Source: Roseibium algicola
GTDB taxonomy: Bacteria; Pseudomonadota; Alphaproteobacteria; Rhizobiales; Stappiaceae
NCBI RefSeq assembly: GCF_001999245.1
Contig: NZ_CP019631.1
Span: 1-64,000 of the forward strand
Reading direction: 5' to 3'
Length of the DNA: 64,000 nt
Part shown: piece by piece, positions 43,390 through 53,268 of the stretch
Position numbering within the stretch: the stretch's first letter is position 1
Layout: each line of letters starts with the position of its first letter
Program-made: the position numbers and the translations under genes
The notes under the pieces: model-generated
The model's input: only the letters and a program-made list of their open reading frames with translations
Told to the model about the DNA's origin: nothing
Databases searched by the model: none

Positions 43390-44718
43390 TCACTTGATCA
43401 CTTCACGCATTTTGGCTGCGGCCTGATCCACGGCCTCTGCAGAATCCATCTCGCGAAGGATCTTGTTCTGCAGCATTTCAGGCATGACGAAGGACTCGAA
43501 CACCTTGCCGGGTCTGACGTCAGGCGCCGGGCCTTGCGTATCAATGGACGTGAGCACAACAGACTCGTCGGTCACAAGTTCTCGCATCTGCTCGACCACA
43601 CCAGAGTATTTCTGGATCATTGCGTTGTCGCGCCAGCGCTGGTCTTCATAGATATCAAGTCGCGTCGGCTGGAAGTGAACCGGTGCGGTGTGCAGGAAGT
43701 CGACCATGCGATCGGTCGTAAGCCACCGCATGAAATCCATCGCCGGACCAGTGTTGTCCGTCTTCAGGACCACCCAGCCGTCGTAGCCGTGGCTGACCGC
43801 CTTTTGCTTTCCGGACATATCCATGTAGGGCATGACGCCAAGGTTCTCGGCCAGGGTCGGGTTGTCCCGCTCTGCAGCTTCCAGAACACGTCCGGCATAG
43901 GCTCCGTGGGCCACGGCACCGCCAACCAGGTTGGACAGGACATCGGAATAGCTGGCCTGAAGAGCACCTGGAGGCATCGTCCCGTAGAGCTTGGTCATGA
44001 AGTCGAGGTAGGCGGCTACCCGAGGCTTCATCTCGTCGTTGTCCAGGATCACGTTCCATTGGTCGTCGAACAGCTTGACGCCCTCGGCCCACAGGAAGGC
44101 AAACGACATCCAGTTGGTTGCCCCGTTCGATCCGATCGGGAACAGCGCGCCTTTCTGGCGGCCCTGGACAAGCGCCTCGCTGTTCTGGACGAACGCATCC
44201 CACGTGTTCGGCAAGGACAGACCGTTCGTCTCATAAAGATCCTTGCGGTAATAGATCAGCGCAAGGTTGTAGTCGAACGGGTACCAGTACACCTTGTTGT
44301 CGATGGGGAAGAGGATGTTGTTCCCCCACTGGTATTCGTCCGTCAGCTCGTTCAAGGGGACGATTTGTTCCTGCTCGGCCAATAACAGCACGTGGCCGAT
44401 GAAACCGACGTTTGCCACGTCATAAGGGGTTCCGGAGCGAATGCCATTGGTGATCTTAGTGAAGCTTTCGCCAAGCGGTACGGAATCGATGACGACCTCA
44501 ACGCCGGTCTTTTCCTGGTATTCCTTGGCCACCTTCGAGAAAAAGGCGAGCGTGTCCTTGCCCGTTTCACAGTTCAAAAACCGGATGGGCTTGTTGCCCT
44601 GGGCGCGGAGCGCCGGGGCCGCAAGGGACGAGGCTGCCAGCCCGGCGCCGGCGATACCCATGGTTTTGAGGGCCTGGCGTCTAGTCCAGAGACCTGTCTC
44701 GAATTTGCTCTTAGTCAT
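43390..44718 (-). CDS. ABC transporter solute-binding protein, Tat-type signal
   Basis: A 442-residue extracellular solute-binding protein. The N-terminus has TRRQALKTMGIAGAGLAASS, a twin-arginine pattern followed by a hydrophobic stretch and cleavage near LRAQG, so it may be exported folded. Downstream motifs such as WYPFDYNLALIYYRKDLYET and FAFLWAEGV are typical of sugar-binding proteins of this group. It delivers the polyol or sugar to the permeases. The ligand is unknown. Confidence 0.88.
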   Translation of the reverse strand: MTKSKFETGLWTRRQALKTMGIAGAGLAASSLAAPALRAQGNKPIRFLNCETGKDTLAFFSKVAKEYQEKTGVEVVIDSVPLGESFTKITNGIRSGTPYDVANVGFIGHVLLLAEQEQIVPLNELTDEYQWGNNILFPIDNKVYWYPFDYNLALIYYRKDLYETNGLSLPNTWDAFVQNSEALVQGRQKGALFPIGSNGATNWMSFAFLWAEGVKLFDDQWNVILDNDEMKPRVAAYLDFMTKLYGTMPPGALQASYSDVLSNLVGGAVAHGAYAGRVLEAAERDNPTLAENLGVMPYMDMSGKQKAVSHGYDGWVVLKTDNTGPAMDFMRWLTTDRMVDFLHTAPVHFQPTRLDIYEDQRWRDNAMIQKYSGVVEQMRELVTDESVVLTSIDTQGPAPDVRPGKVFESFVMPEMLQNKILREMDSAEAVDQAAAKMREVIK

Positions 44719-44765
44719 GTTTCTCCTCCAATTGACCGCTTTCAGGTGCGGCTAAACCCTTTTGT

Positions 44766-45830
44766 TCAAGCTGCCCCTCCCGGCATCTCGAGGCGTTCAC
44801 CGCTGGCGCGGTCAAACAGGTGGATTGCTGCTGCGGGAAGAGCGAGATGAACGCTCTCACCAACCTTGATGTCGTCCCTGCGCTGGGTCATGACCCGCAG
44901 GCGATGACCAGCTGTCTCGCCGATGAAAAGCGTTTGCGAGCCGAGCTGTTCGATGCCCCGGACCGCGAACTCCGGACCTTCGTCGGAAATCGTGATGGCT
45001 TCGGGCCGAATGCCGGCAATCACCTCCCGCTCACCGGTATCGCTGCCGGCAGAAATGGAGACATCAGCCGACAGGCTGAGGAAACCGTTCTTGAGGTCAG
45101 CTTCAACGAGGTTCATTTCGGGCGAGCCGATGAAGCCCGCGACGAAGGCGTTTGCCGGCCGGTCGTATACCTCCAGCGGCGAGCCGATCTGCTGAACATG
45201 TCCGTCGCGCATGATCACGATCCGGTCGGCAAGGGTCATTGCCTCCGTTTGATCGTGCGTGACGTAAAGCATTGCCTTGCCGATGCGCCGCTGAAGAAGG
45301 GCGATTTCCTCCCGCATCCTGGAGCGAAGCTTCGCATCCAGGTTGGATAGCGGTTCATCGAGCAGAAACACCGCCGGGTCGCGAACAAGGGCACGGCCGA
45401 GTGCGACACGCTGCATCTGTCCGCCTGAAAGCTGGCCGGGCTTGCGGTTGAGCAGGTGCGTGATGTCCAGCATTTCCGCTGCAGCGTCGACCCGCCTGGA
45501 GATCTCGCCCCCTTTCATGCCGCGCATCTTGAGACCAAACGACATGTTGCCGCGAATGGTCTTGTGCGGATAAAGCGCGTAGTTCTGGAACACCATGGCG
45601 ATGTCACGGTCCTTGGGCTCCAGGGTGGTCACGTTCCGGCCACCGATATGCAGTTCTCCGGCGCTGATCGTTTCCAACCCCGCGACCATCCGCAGGGTTG
45701 TCGATTTCCCGCATCCGGAAGGGCCAAGCAGAACGATGAGTTCGCCCTTGGCGATCTCAAGGTCGACGCCTTCCACCGCAACCACGGCCCCATAGGTCTT
45801 GCGCAGTTTGCGCAGACTGACTTCCGCCAT
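44766..45830 (-). CDS. ABC transporter ATPase, MalK/UgpC type
   Basis: A 354-residue ATPase with Walker A GPSGCGKS at residues 36-43, signature LSGGQMQR near 134 and [11 protein letters not shown]. The C-terminus has the MalK regulatory domain ([13 protein letters not shown]). The ATG at 45830 overlaps the kinase stop as TAATG. The gene order kinase, ATPase, binding protein, permeases is all in one direction. Confidence 0.93.
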   Translation of the reverse strand: MAEVSLRKLRKTYGAVVAVEGVDLEIAKGELIVLLGPSGCGKSTTLRMVAGLETISAGELHIGGRNVTTLEPKDRDIAMVFQNYALYPHKTIRGNMSFGLKMRGMKGGEISRRVDAAAEMLDITHLLNRKPGQLSGGQMQRVALGRALVRDPAVFLLDEPLSNLDAKLRSRMREEIALLQRRIGKAMLYVTHDQTEAMTLADRIVIMRDGHVQQIGSPLEVYDRPANAFVAGFIGSPEMNLVEADLKNGFLSLSADVSISAGSDTGEREVIAGIRPEAITISDEGPEFAVRGIEQLGSQTLFIGETAGHRLRVMTQRRDDIKVGESVHLALPAAAIHLFDRASGERLEMPGGAA

Positions 45831-47326
45831 TACTTGGCCTCCCCGGTTGCCCGCACGGTTTTGTGGTTGATCGGTGTGAGGGCTTCCTTTGCCTCCCGGA
45901 ACCGAACGAAGCCTTCGTCGTAAGTCGCCGCGGCCCGGGCGTTGGGCGTCAAAGTCTCTGCCACGCGGATGACGCGAGCAGCGTCGTCCGTGTCCGAGAA
46001 AACGCCCGCACCAATGCCCGCGATAAGCGCTGCACCGTAGGACGCGTCGCCTTCGGCGGGAACTTCGATCGTCAGTCCTGTGACATCCGCAATGATCTGC
46101 CGCCACAAGGCGCTGCGTGTCCCCCCGCCGACGAGACGGGCGGTGGTGAAGCCCATGCCGCGCTGTTGCAGAACGGAAAGGCAATCGCGCAGCGTATAGG
46201 CAACGCCTTCATAGAGAGCCCGGCAGAAATGCGGTGCTCCATGCTGGAACCCCAGCCCAACGAAAGAGGCGCGCAAGTCGGGGTCCCAGTAGGGGCTCCG
46301 CTCGCCGTTGAGGTAGGGATGAAAGAGCAGACCTTCCGACCCTGCAGGGGCTTCGGCAGCTTTGGCATCCATGCCCTCGAAACCCATATCCGAGAAAAGC
46401 GCGTCACGCAGCCAGCGATGGGCCGAGGCGCACGAGTTGGTTCCCAGGATCGAGTAGTGATGATCGGACACCAGGTGCGGGTAATGTATGACATCGTCGG
46501 AAAAACGGGGAGCGTCCGTCAATGTAGAGACCGTGCCTGCCGTGGCGAGCTTCAGGGCCCCGATGCCTTTGCGTGTCATGCCCGCTGCATAGGTTTCCGC
46601 ATTGGTATCGGAGGTTCCGCAAATGACCGGTGTGCCTTCCCGCAAACCGGTTTCCTGAGCGGCCCTCGGTGTCACTGTCCCCGTCGTCGCCGTCGATGCA
46701 ACTATTTCCGGAAGAACTTCGGTTTCAAGCCCTCCCATCGCGCAGAGTTCGGAAGACCAGCCCCCTGAACGTGCATCGGCAAGCATGAGCCCCCAGGCAT
46801 CCGTGATGTCGGTTGCATCGCTGCCGTCGAGACGACGGCGCAGCCAATCCTTGGCCGGGCGAAGCCGGCGGATGCGGCTGTGTGTTTCCGGCTCTTCTTC
46901 CTGCAACCAGATCAATTGCGGCAGCGTCCAGGTGGGGCTGATGCGATTGCCCGAAAGGTCGAGGATCTGAGCCCCGCGCGCTGCTCTTTCCCGCACCACC
47001 TGAGAACCGGAACGTTGGTCATTCCACATGATCGCGGGCCGCAATGTGCTGCCTGACCCGTCTTCGAGCACGTGGGTGTGAGCTCCGGCCGTCACGGAAA
47101 CCGCAACGATGCGATGCGGCTCCAGGCCGCCCTGCCAGATCTTCTGCAGGGACGTGACGAGTGCCGACCACCAGCCTTCCGGATCCTGTTCGCTGAATCC
47201 GGGTTTCGGTGTGAGTGTTTCGACCGGACAGGAGGCCGAAGCCACGACCTTCCCGTCCGTGGTGATGACCGTCGACTTGAGCGATCCTGCTCCGAGGTCG
47301 ATCCCAAGCAAAAGGGCGTCAGACAT
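45830..47326 (-). CDS. FGGY-family carbohydrate kinase
   Basis: A 498-residue kinase of the xylulose/glycerol kinase fold: LLGIDLGAGSLKSTVI (residues 6-20), GTSDTNAETYAAGM, LKLATAGTVS, then GLLFHPYLNGERSPYW and GGGTRSALWRQ. It phosphorylates a polyol or ketose with ATP. The start at 47326 gives the canonical N-terminus and overlaps the FAD-oxidase stop by eight bases. The neighbouring FAD oxidase and GldA-like enzyme suggest that the product is a polyol phosphate. Confidence 0.9.
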   Translation of the reverse strand: MSDALLLGIDLGAGSLKSTVITTDGKVVASASCPVETLTPKPGFSEQDPEGWWSALVTSLQKIWQGGLEPHRIVAVSVTAGAHTHVLEDGSGSTLRPAIMWNDQRSGSQVVRERAARGAQILDLSGNRISPTWTLPQLIWLQEEEPETHSRIRRLRPAKDWLRRRLDGSDATDITDAWGLMLADARSGGWSSELCAMGGLETEVLPEIVASTATTGTVTPRAAQETGLREGTPVICGTSDTNAETYAAGMTRKGIGALKLATAGTVSTLTDAPRFSDDVIHYPHLVSDHHYSILGTNSCASAHRWLRDALFSDMGFEGMDAKAAEAPAGSEGLLFHPYLNGERSPYWDPDLRASFVGLGFQHGAPHFCRALYEGVAYTLRDCLSVLQQRGMGFTTARLVGGGTRSALWRQIIADVTGLTIEVPAEGDASYGAALIAGIGAGVFSDTDDAARVIRVAETLTPNARAAATYDEGFVRFREAKEALTPINHKTVRATGEAK

Positions 47327-48779
47327 TGGCACCCCTGTCCCGGTACGGATCGATGGAGCCGGCGCGCGGTGGAAAGCCGAGTTTGCCGGGATTGAAGAGG
47401 TTTTGCGGATCAACGGAGGCCTTGATACAGCGCAGAATATCCATTCCGACGCCGTGCTCTCCGTCCATCCAGGGTCCGCGGAAAAGGCCGCTTCCATGGT
47501 GGTGAGCGATCGAGCCGCCATGCGCGAGCGTTTCACCGTTGACGATGTCCCACATTTTTTCATGCAGCGGCAAGGCTGCAGACTGATCCATGGGAGGAAG
47601 GCGCAAGGTCATGTATTGGCACACGCCTTCCGGATAGACATGCGACCAGTGGGCACTGAAATGAGCGTCCTTGGAGACTTCCGCAGCAATCCGGGCTGCG
47701 ATCGTGTCGTAAAGCGACGAAGCCTTGCTCCAGTTCACCGAGACTTCGAGCGTGTCGTTGTAGTACCCTTTATCAAGCCACTGTTTCGTAATGGAGACGT
47801 AGCGCTTTGCCCGCCATTCGTCGAAGGGACGTGTTTCCGTTTCCACGGCATCAACGCTCTTTGCAAACTCGCGTACCAGTGCTGCTTCTGCAGCCACAAT
47901 GGCTTCTTCGCCGCAAACCACGATGTTGGCCATCACCGGGCGCGTTTCAAAAGCACTGATGCCTTCGGTGCGCGAGGCGGTTTCCTTTTCGTCATAGAGA
48001 CGAACGATGCGCGGATGCAGCCCCGCCTGCATGATGCGCTTGGCAAGCGAGAGGGCTGCGGTGCGATCGGGAAGTGCCAGCACGATGGCCTCTTCGGCGG
48101 GCGGCAGCGTCCAGATGCGCAGGGTCAGTTCCGTTATGACGGCAAGCGTGCCTTCACTGCCGACGATGATATCGAGAACCGATGGTCCGGAGGCCCGCTT
48201 GGGAAGCGGCCTGATTTCCAGCACGCGCCCATCCGGCATGACCGCCTTGAGGCCAACGACAATGTTCTCGATTTTACCGAAGCGGCTCGATTCCTGACCA
48301 CCGCCGCGGCAGGCGGCCCACCCGCCGACCGTCGAGATGGTCAGCGATTGCGGCAGATGACCGGATGTAAAACCTTCTGCGTTCAGCGCGTCTTCGAACA
48401 CTTCGCCGTTCATGCCGGCTTCGACCGTTACCAGATGGTTGTCCCGGTCGATCTTCAGGATGCGGTTCATGCGCTGCATGTCGAGCATGACTTCGCCGCC
48501 CAGGGGAATGATCCCGCCGAGGACACCGGAGCCGCTGCCATAGGGAATGAGGGGGTGATCGGCCTTGCTTGCCTTCCCGACAATTGCCGAGACCTGTTCC
48601 GTTGTGGCGGGGCGCACGACGAGGCCTGGCAGCGTACCGACCAGGGCGCCTTCCCTTGCACGGAAGTTCGCATAGGGCAGACGGTCGTGTGCATAGCCGG
48701 CGCGCGAACCTTCGTCCACCAGGACGTTTTCCGCACCGACCAGCTCCGAAAGCTCGGAAACGAGATCACGATTACTCAA
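47319..48779 (-). CDS. FAD-linked oxidase, AGPS/GlcD-like
   Basis: A 486-residue flavoprotein of the PCMH/VAO family. The FAD-binding part includes LIPYGSGSGVLGGI near residue 85 and VGSEGTLAVITEL near 210. The C-terminal part has SIAHHHGSGLFRG, a His-rich motif of alkyl-dihydroxyacetone-phosphate synthase, plus DPQNLFNPGKLG. The start is taken as TTG at 48779 because GGAGGAGG lies eight bases upstream of it; the ATG at 48797 would place that ribosome site inside the gene. It probably oxidises a hydroxy acid or glycerol-like alcohol. AGPS-like members in bacteria often act in catabolism and not in ether-lipid synthesis. Confidence 0.82.
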   Translation of the reverse strand: MSNRDLVSELSELVGAENVLVDEGSRAGYAHDRLPYANFRAREGALVGTLPGLVVRPATTEQVSAIVGKASKADHPLIPYGSGSGVLGGIIPLGGEVMLDMQRMNRILKIDRDNHLVTVEAGMNGEVFEDALNAEGFTSGHLPQSLTISTVGGWAACRGGGQESSRFGKIENIVVGLKAVMPDGRVLEIRPLPKRASGPSVLDIIVGSEGTLAVITELTLRIWTLPPAEEAIVLALPDRTAALSLAKRIMQAGLHPRIVRLYDEKETASRTEGISAFETRPVMANIVVCGEEAIVAAEAALVREFAKSVDAVETETRPFDEWRAKRYVSITKQWLDKGYYNDTLEVSVNWSKASSLYDTIAARIAAEVSKDAHFSAHWSHVYPEGVCQYMTLRLPPMDQSAALPLHEKMWDIVNGETLAHGGSIAHHHGSGLFRGPWMDGEHGVGMDILRCIKASVDPQNLFNPGKLGFPPRAGSIDPYRDRGANV

Positions 48780-48827
48780 AGATTTTTCCTCCTCCATGCC
48801 CAATCGGATTGTTAGAAATCGAGTTGG

Positions 48828-48839
48828 GCAAACGTTTGC
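48828..48839. promoter_or_regulatory. LacI operator, GCAAACGTTTGC
   Basis: A perfect 12-base palindrome with the central CG of the classic LacI/GalR operator, 49 bases before the FAD-oxidase start and just after the LacI gene. It is probably bound by the LacI protein encoded at 48894-49910. Confidence 0.75.
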
Positions 48840-48893
48840 TCAAACACAAACAATTGCACTTTGGTCTGGATGTCAAGCCCGGTTTGCTGAATT

Positions 48894-49910
48894 TCAGATG
48901 GAGGCGACCGATGCGCGCACGATGAGATCGCCTGGAGGAAGAAGGAGACTTTCGAGCGCTGAGCCCTCGTCAGGCGCAGTTCCCTGGATCAGGTCGATGA
49001 GCCGGCTGGCTGCCGCGCGCCCCATTTCCTGGGAGGGTAAAGCCACTGTGGTCACCTGGGGATAAACGACCCGGGCAAGCAGGTCGTCATGCATCGTGAC
49101 GACGGAAACATCTTCCGGCACACGGAACTTGAGTTCGTGCAATCTGGCAATGGCCGCAGCTGCGGTCAGCAACGTCGCGGCGTGAATAGCGGTCACGCCG
49201 CAGGCCAACAGTTTGTCGACGGCCGCAGGTACGGCTGCAGGATCGTAGCCTGCCTGGGCAACGAATTCCTCGCCGTGGTCGAGGCCGGCGGCTTCGAGAG
49301 CCTGTTGCCATCCCTGGCGCCGCATGTCGCCATTGAACTGGCCGAGCCGCCCGGCCAGATGCCCGATCCGGCGATGCCCCATGGCGATGAGGTGCTCAAC
49401 CCCGATGCGGGCTGCCTCGCGGGTATCGATCGCAACGCAATTCCGGTCACCGGCCAGATGTCGGTTGAGGATCACATGCGGCAATCCCGTGCTGTTAAGC
49501 ATCTGTCGCAACCGGTCATCCTCATCGAAACTCGCAATGATGACACCCTCGATGATGCTTGATCGAGAAATGTCCGTGATGATCTCGCGCCCATCCCCCT
49601 TGTCATAGGAGACCAGAAGGGCAAAACCTTTCTCGCGTGCCTCGATTTCGGCCCCCACAATCGCCGACGCAAAGATCGGGTTTTCGATCTGGGGAACTAC
49701 CATCAAAAGTGTCGAGGATTTTGCGGTTTTCAGGGCTCTCGCAACCGGGTTGCCGTGGTAACCGAGACGTTCGGCTGTTTCCAGAATATGGGTTCTGGTC
49801 TTTTGGGAAACACGTCCCTTGTTCTGAAGCACGCGCGAAACTGTCGACACGTTGACACCGGTTGCCTCTGCCACATCGCGCAGGGTTACAAGTGGTTTTT
49901 TGCGCTTCAT
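48894..49910 (-). CDS. LacI-family regulator of the polyol operon
   Basis: A 338-residue LacI/GalR protein: VTLRDVAEATGVNVSTVSRVL, hinge GNPVARALKTAKSS, then the effector domain to VVYPQVTTVALPSQEMG. It lies upstream of the FAD oxidase on the same strand with a 100-base gap that holds the operator at 48828. It is not close to the two other LacI proteins in this window (its hinge and helix differ). It is likely a substrate-released repressor of genes 39878-48779. Confidence 0.93.
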   Translation of the reverse strand: MKRKKPLVTLRDVAEATGVNVSTVSRVLQNKGRVSQKTRTHILETAERLGYHGNPVARALKTAKSSTLLMVVPQIENPIFASAIVGAEIEAREKGFALLVSYDKGDGREIITDISRSSIIEGVIIASFDEDDRLRQMLNSTGLPHVILNRHLAGDRNCVAIDTREAARIGVEHLIAMGHRRIGHLAGRLGQFNGDMRRQGWQQALEAAGLDHGEEFVAQAGYDPAAVPAAVDKLLACGVTAIHAATLLTAAAAIARLHELKFRVPEDVSVVTMHDDLLARVVYPQVTTVALPSQEMGRAAASRLIDLIQGTAPDEGSALESLLLPPGDLIVRASVASI

Positions 49911-50065
49911 TTCCCCTCCCCTGGAAACTGATGGATCCCGAGCTCAGAACCTGATTTCGCAAAATCTGCGCAAGTAAGTTTGTGCTCAGATCAATGCTCG
50001 CACTTCACGTGCGAACAAAAGCCGTGAATCCAGTCTCATAGCAGTTTTGGTGACAAGAACGCCAT

Positions 50066-51406
50066 CTATTGCACGCCCGGCCATTTCTCCGGCAGTTTCA
50101 AAGTAAAGGCCGATCCTATTCCCGCCTGACTTTCAAAAGACAACTCTCCCCCGAGCAATCTTGCAACCTGGGAAGAGATGTTCAGCCCGATACCCGTGCC
50201 GGGAATTCCCGCAGTGCCATGACCGCGAAAGAAGCGGCTGAACACGCGCTCCTGCTCCTCCGGCGGAATACCAACACCCCGATCGTGCACGGAGATGAAA
50301 ATGGACCTGTTCTGCGCCCGGACACTCACTGAAACCGGCTCGGTAACCGGCGAATATTTCACCGCATTCGATAGAAGATTGTCGAGGATCTGCTCCGCCA
50401 GCAACCGGTCCGTCTCGATCGATTGGGGAACCTTGTTGCCAATTTCCAGGGAAAACGCCCGCTCCGGTGTCTCTTCACTCTGACGGGCGACGACCCGTTG
50501 AATGAGATCCTCGACATGGCAGTTTCCGGGTCTGGCCGTCACCTGTCTTTCTTCGAGGCGAACGACATCCAGCGTTGCTTCCAGCAGGCTTGTCAGGCCC
50601 CGGACCTCATAGCGCACCTGGCTTGCCCGTTGCCTGATTTCATCGGTTGGCATCTGGTTCCCGCTTCGCAAGACGCGCTGCATCGCGGAATCGATGACGG
50701 CGAGCGGCGTTCGAAACTGGTGAGAAACCAGAGCAACGAAACTGCGATAGATCTCGGCGGTTTCGCGTTCACGCAAGAGCGACAGCCGGATGCGTTGCTG
50801 TTCGGCCATCGCCCGCAACATTGTGAAGGACAGAAAGGCGCCGAGAACAATGATCGCTGCGATGGAAATGATGACCTGCACGATTGCGGCACGTTGATTG
50901 TCGAGCCGCGCACCCGTGGCCTCCCATTGCCGGACCATGGACTGGTTTCCGGCGCGGCCGAGATCCTCAATCAAAGGCTGAAGAAGGTCGTGAACGGCAG
51001 AAGCCGTCTGGGCGTCGCCATATGACATCTCCAGGATTTGTGCCTCAAGCGCTCGTAGCGCCCCAGCCACCTTTTCCAGCTCTCCGTCCAGGCCCAGCTC
51101 TCGCATGTAGCGTCGTTGAGGCCCCTCCGATAACAGGTTCAAGCGGCTAAGCATCACGTTGTATCGTTTGTCCAGTTCAGCCGCCTTGCGGGAGATGGTG
51201 CCGACATGACGGGAAACCTCGGCATCCAGCAGGAGCGCGGCGGACTGCGTTCGTGAGATCGCCCACAGCATGTTGTCCCCCTCGTTGCGCCGCAATTCCG
51301 CTTCGGTATCGAGAAGCCGTGCGAGGGAAAAAACGAGCAGCAAGACGAAGGCAACGGATGCAGTGCCTGCGACGATATAGGCGACAAGATCGCTTCTGCG
51401 CGTCAT
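50066..51406 (-). CDS. Membrane sensor histidine kinase
   Basis: A 446-residue histidine kinase. Transmembrane helices lie at about residues 8-30 and 174-197 with a 140-residue helical periplasmic domain between. The phosphoacceptor is His229 in VALVSHQFRTPLAV, the N box DNLLSNAVKYS is near 340, and the ATP lid DRGVGIPP and GTGIGL follow. The ATG at 51406 overlaps the preceding stop as ATGA. No response regulator is in the same operon; the one at 53470 is the nearest candidate. The signal is unknown, but the co-transcribed periplasmic protein may take part in sensing. Confidence 0.9.
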   Translation of the reverse strand: MTRRSDLVAYIVAGTASVAFVLLLVFSLARLLDTEAELRRNEGDNMLWAISRTQSAALLLDAEVSRHVGTISRKAAELDKRYNVMLSRLNLLSEGPQRRYMRELGLDGELEKVAGALRALEAQILEMSYGDAQTASAVHDLLQPLIEDLGRAGNQSMVRQWEATGARLDNQRAAIVQVIISIAAIIVLGAFLSFTMLRAMAEQQRIRLSLLRERETAEIYRSFVALVSHQFRTPLAVIDSAMQRVLRSGNQMPTDEIRQRASQVRYEVRGLTSLLEATLDVVRLEERQVTARPGNCHVEDLIQRVVARQSEETPERAFSLEIGNKVPQSIETDRLLAEQILDNLLSNAVKYSPVTEPVSVSVRAQNRSIFISVHDRGVGIPPEEQERVFSRFFRGHGTAGIPGTGIGLNISSQVARLLGGELSFESQAGIGSAFTLKLPEKWPGVQ

Positions 51407-51999
51407 TTGATCTTCAGTTGGATCAACTGCCACACCCAGCGATAGTCGTAACGGATGTCCTGAAGATCGGAATACTCGTCCCGGGGATAGACGATCCAGA
51501 AGGGGCCCTTGTCCGAGGGTTGTAGCCGTTCGCCATCCATATGGGTTGCGACAAGAACATCGTACCGCACGAAGTCTTCCATCGGGATGTCGATGGTATA
51601 ATCGTTGAGCGCATTGGCGGTAACCGTCTTGCCGTCGGCGCCGACGAATTCAAGCAGGTCGCGCATCAGGAAGCCGTCGAAGCGTTTTACGCCATCCGTG
51701 ACGACAGTTGAGGTCTCGAGGGTGTGACGGGGCAGTGCTTCCAGCATTGCATCGTCAAGAAGCGCGGCGGCCTCTGAGTTTGTCTTGCGGATATTGCCGG
51801 TGACCGTCAGCCGGACTTCGCCTGCTGGGGCGGTCAATGACATGTTTTCCGATCGAGCTGTCGCAACGGATAAACCGACACCGATCAGCATGAGCATTGT
51901 CCCTGCAAATGCCTTTGACGGTTTGAGGGAAGAAAGCAGATTGTTGAACCTGAAGGAGCAGCGAAGGTGACTGCAACACCGGAACAACGCCGCTGCCAT
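51403..51999 (-). CDS. Periplasmic SUOX-fold-like protein paired with the kinase
   Basis: A 198-residue protein with a hydrophobic leader (FAGTMLMLIGVGLSVATARS). The rest resembles the oxidoreductase molybdopterin-binding fold: VRLTVTGNI, then RHTLETSTVVTDG, FDGFLMRDLLEFVG, and RDEYSDLQDIRYDYRWVWQL at the end. The Cys that would bind molybdenum is not visible, so it may bind a ligand without catalysis. The start is uncertain; ATG at 51999 or 51897 or an upstream codon are possible. Translation is coupled to the kinase by ATGA, suggesting a sensory partner. Confidence 0.65.
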   Translation of the reverse strand: MAAALFRCCSHLRCSFRFNNLLSSLKPSKAFAGTMLMLIGVGLSVATARSENMSLTAPAGEVRLTVTGNIRKTNSEAAALLDDAMLEALPRHTLETSTVVTDGVKRFDGFLMRDLLEFVGADGKTVTANALNDYTIDIPMEDFVRYDVLVATHMDGERLQPSDKGPFWIVYPRDEYSDLQDIRYDYRWVWQLIQLKIK

Positions 52000-52287
52000 G
52001 TCATTTCGTCTCGTTGCCGGTAACGCTTGTTTTTCAAATGCTTCAATCAATGATCGGGCCCGCAAAGGTCAAAAAAATCATTATGGCACCGGTTGTCGAT
52101 GTTGCAAACATTCAACCGATGCCAGACCTCCGATGTTGACCACGCCGAAAATTGCGCATTTCGCCCTGTCCCGAGTTCCCGCTACGCGAACAACAAGAAA
52201 CAGGGCGCTGATTTGCCGGATGCCGGATGCCGGATGCTGGATGCCGGTGCAGACAGGACAAGGCAGTCCTGACTGCGTGCGTGATGA
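52000..52287. other. Intergenic stretch with heptad repeats
   Basis: About 290 bases between the membrane-protein stop and the SUOX-like gene, both on the minus strand. It contains the 7-base tandem repeats at 52214-52248. The upstream frame of the SUOX-like gene runs into it but without support. Nothing else is seen. Confidence 0.5.
52214..52248. repeat. Seven-base tandem repeat, five units
   Basis: TGCCGGA occurs three times in a row (52214-52234), followed by TGCTGGA and TGCCGGT, making five units. Units of seven bases in non-coding DNA can change number by slippage. This is not a CRISPR array. Confidence 0.85.
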
Positions 52288-53268
52288 TCAGCCAGCCGCC
52301 TTGACGGGATCGTTGATCCGGGGAGGCTGATAGGACGCTGCCTTTTCCTTCAGACTGGAAAATTTTGTCGAAAGCTGTTCGAGCTTGGCTTCCCAGGCCG
52401 GATCAGGCTGTTGCCCTTCGATTGTCCGGAAGTAGACCTCCATGATGCAGGTAACTGCAAAAGGCTCCAGCAAAGCGGACTTGACGGACCACGCGAACAA
52501 AATAGCAAACACGATGCCACCCGCAGACCAGCTGCCTGGAACGAGATATGCGACCAGGGCGGCCGGAGCCAACATGACGAGGAAGACAAGAAACGACAGG
52601 CCGTAGACGATAAGTGTGAGCCAGGCGGCATTCTTGAGCATCGGTTTGTAATTCTGGGCGTAAAGCACCAGCCCGCTCCGGGACGAAGCCCACACGTTGT
52701 CCGAGTTTGTGCGGATCGTATAGGCGAGGATAACCTCATCGATGAAACCGACGGCAATGCGCAGGAAGGCCTCGGCAATCGAGATCAGTTGCCGTGCACC
52801 GGGGATCGGCAGAAGCGTGAAGACGCCTCGCACCAGGCCCGTGATTGCGCGCAGCACACCCTTTATCAGCTGGTCGACGCCGAAAAGCACGCTGGCCTGC
52901 ATAAACCTTTGAGAGACTTCTTCGCGGGCGTAGGAAATCTGGGACCTCCCGCCCGGCATCTCCTTGCCGTCGAGCAGCTTGACCAGAACGGCAATGTGCC
53001 CGGCTTTGACGACATAGAGAACGTATTCTCTCAGCAGATACATCACAACGGCGACCGAACCGAACCCGATGACACCGCCCCAGGTCGTGGTCGTTGCCTG
53101 GAAATCGGCATCGCCGAACCCGCCGATGCCCCAGCCGACGCCGGCGCCGATACCCGTTGCAAGAATGTAGGCAACGGCAGCTCCGAAATAGATCGCCATG
53201 CGCAAGATGATGAAAGGCAGTGTCTGAAACATCAGGCCTAATGCACGGCCAATAGAAAAATCCCACAT
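52288..53268 (-). CDS. Multi-spanning membrane protein, unknown function
   Basis: A 326-residue membrane protein with hydrophobic segments at about 15-48, 62-80, 108-150, 215-262 and a cytoplasmic-looking C-terminal tail (LEQLSTKFSSLKEKAA). A Gly-rich stretch, GIGAGVGWGIGG, lies near 40. The pattern recalls choline-transporter-like or other unclassified membrane proteins; no firm family is recognised. It is divergent from the response regulator at 53470. Confidence 0.68.
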   Translation of the reverse strand: MWDFSIGRALGLMFQTLPFIILRMAIYFGAAVAYILATGIGAGVGWGIGGFGDADFQATTTTWGGVIGFGSVAVVMYLLREYVLYVVKAGHIAVLVKLLDGKEMPGGRSQISYAREEVSQRFMQASVLFGVDQLIKGVLRAITGLVRGVFTLLPIPGARQLISIAEAFLRIAVGFIDEVILAYTIRTNSDNVWASSRSGLVLYAQNYKPMLKNAAWLTLIVYGLSFLVFLVMLAPAALVAYLVPGSWSAGGIVFAILFAWSVKSALLEPFAVTCIMEVYFRTIEGQQPDPAWEAKLEQLSTKFSSLKEKAASYQPPRINDPVKAAG

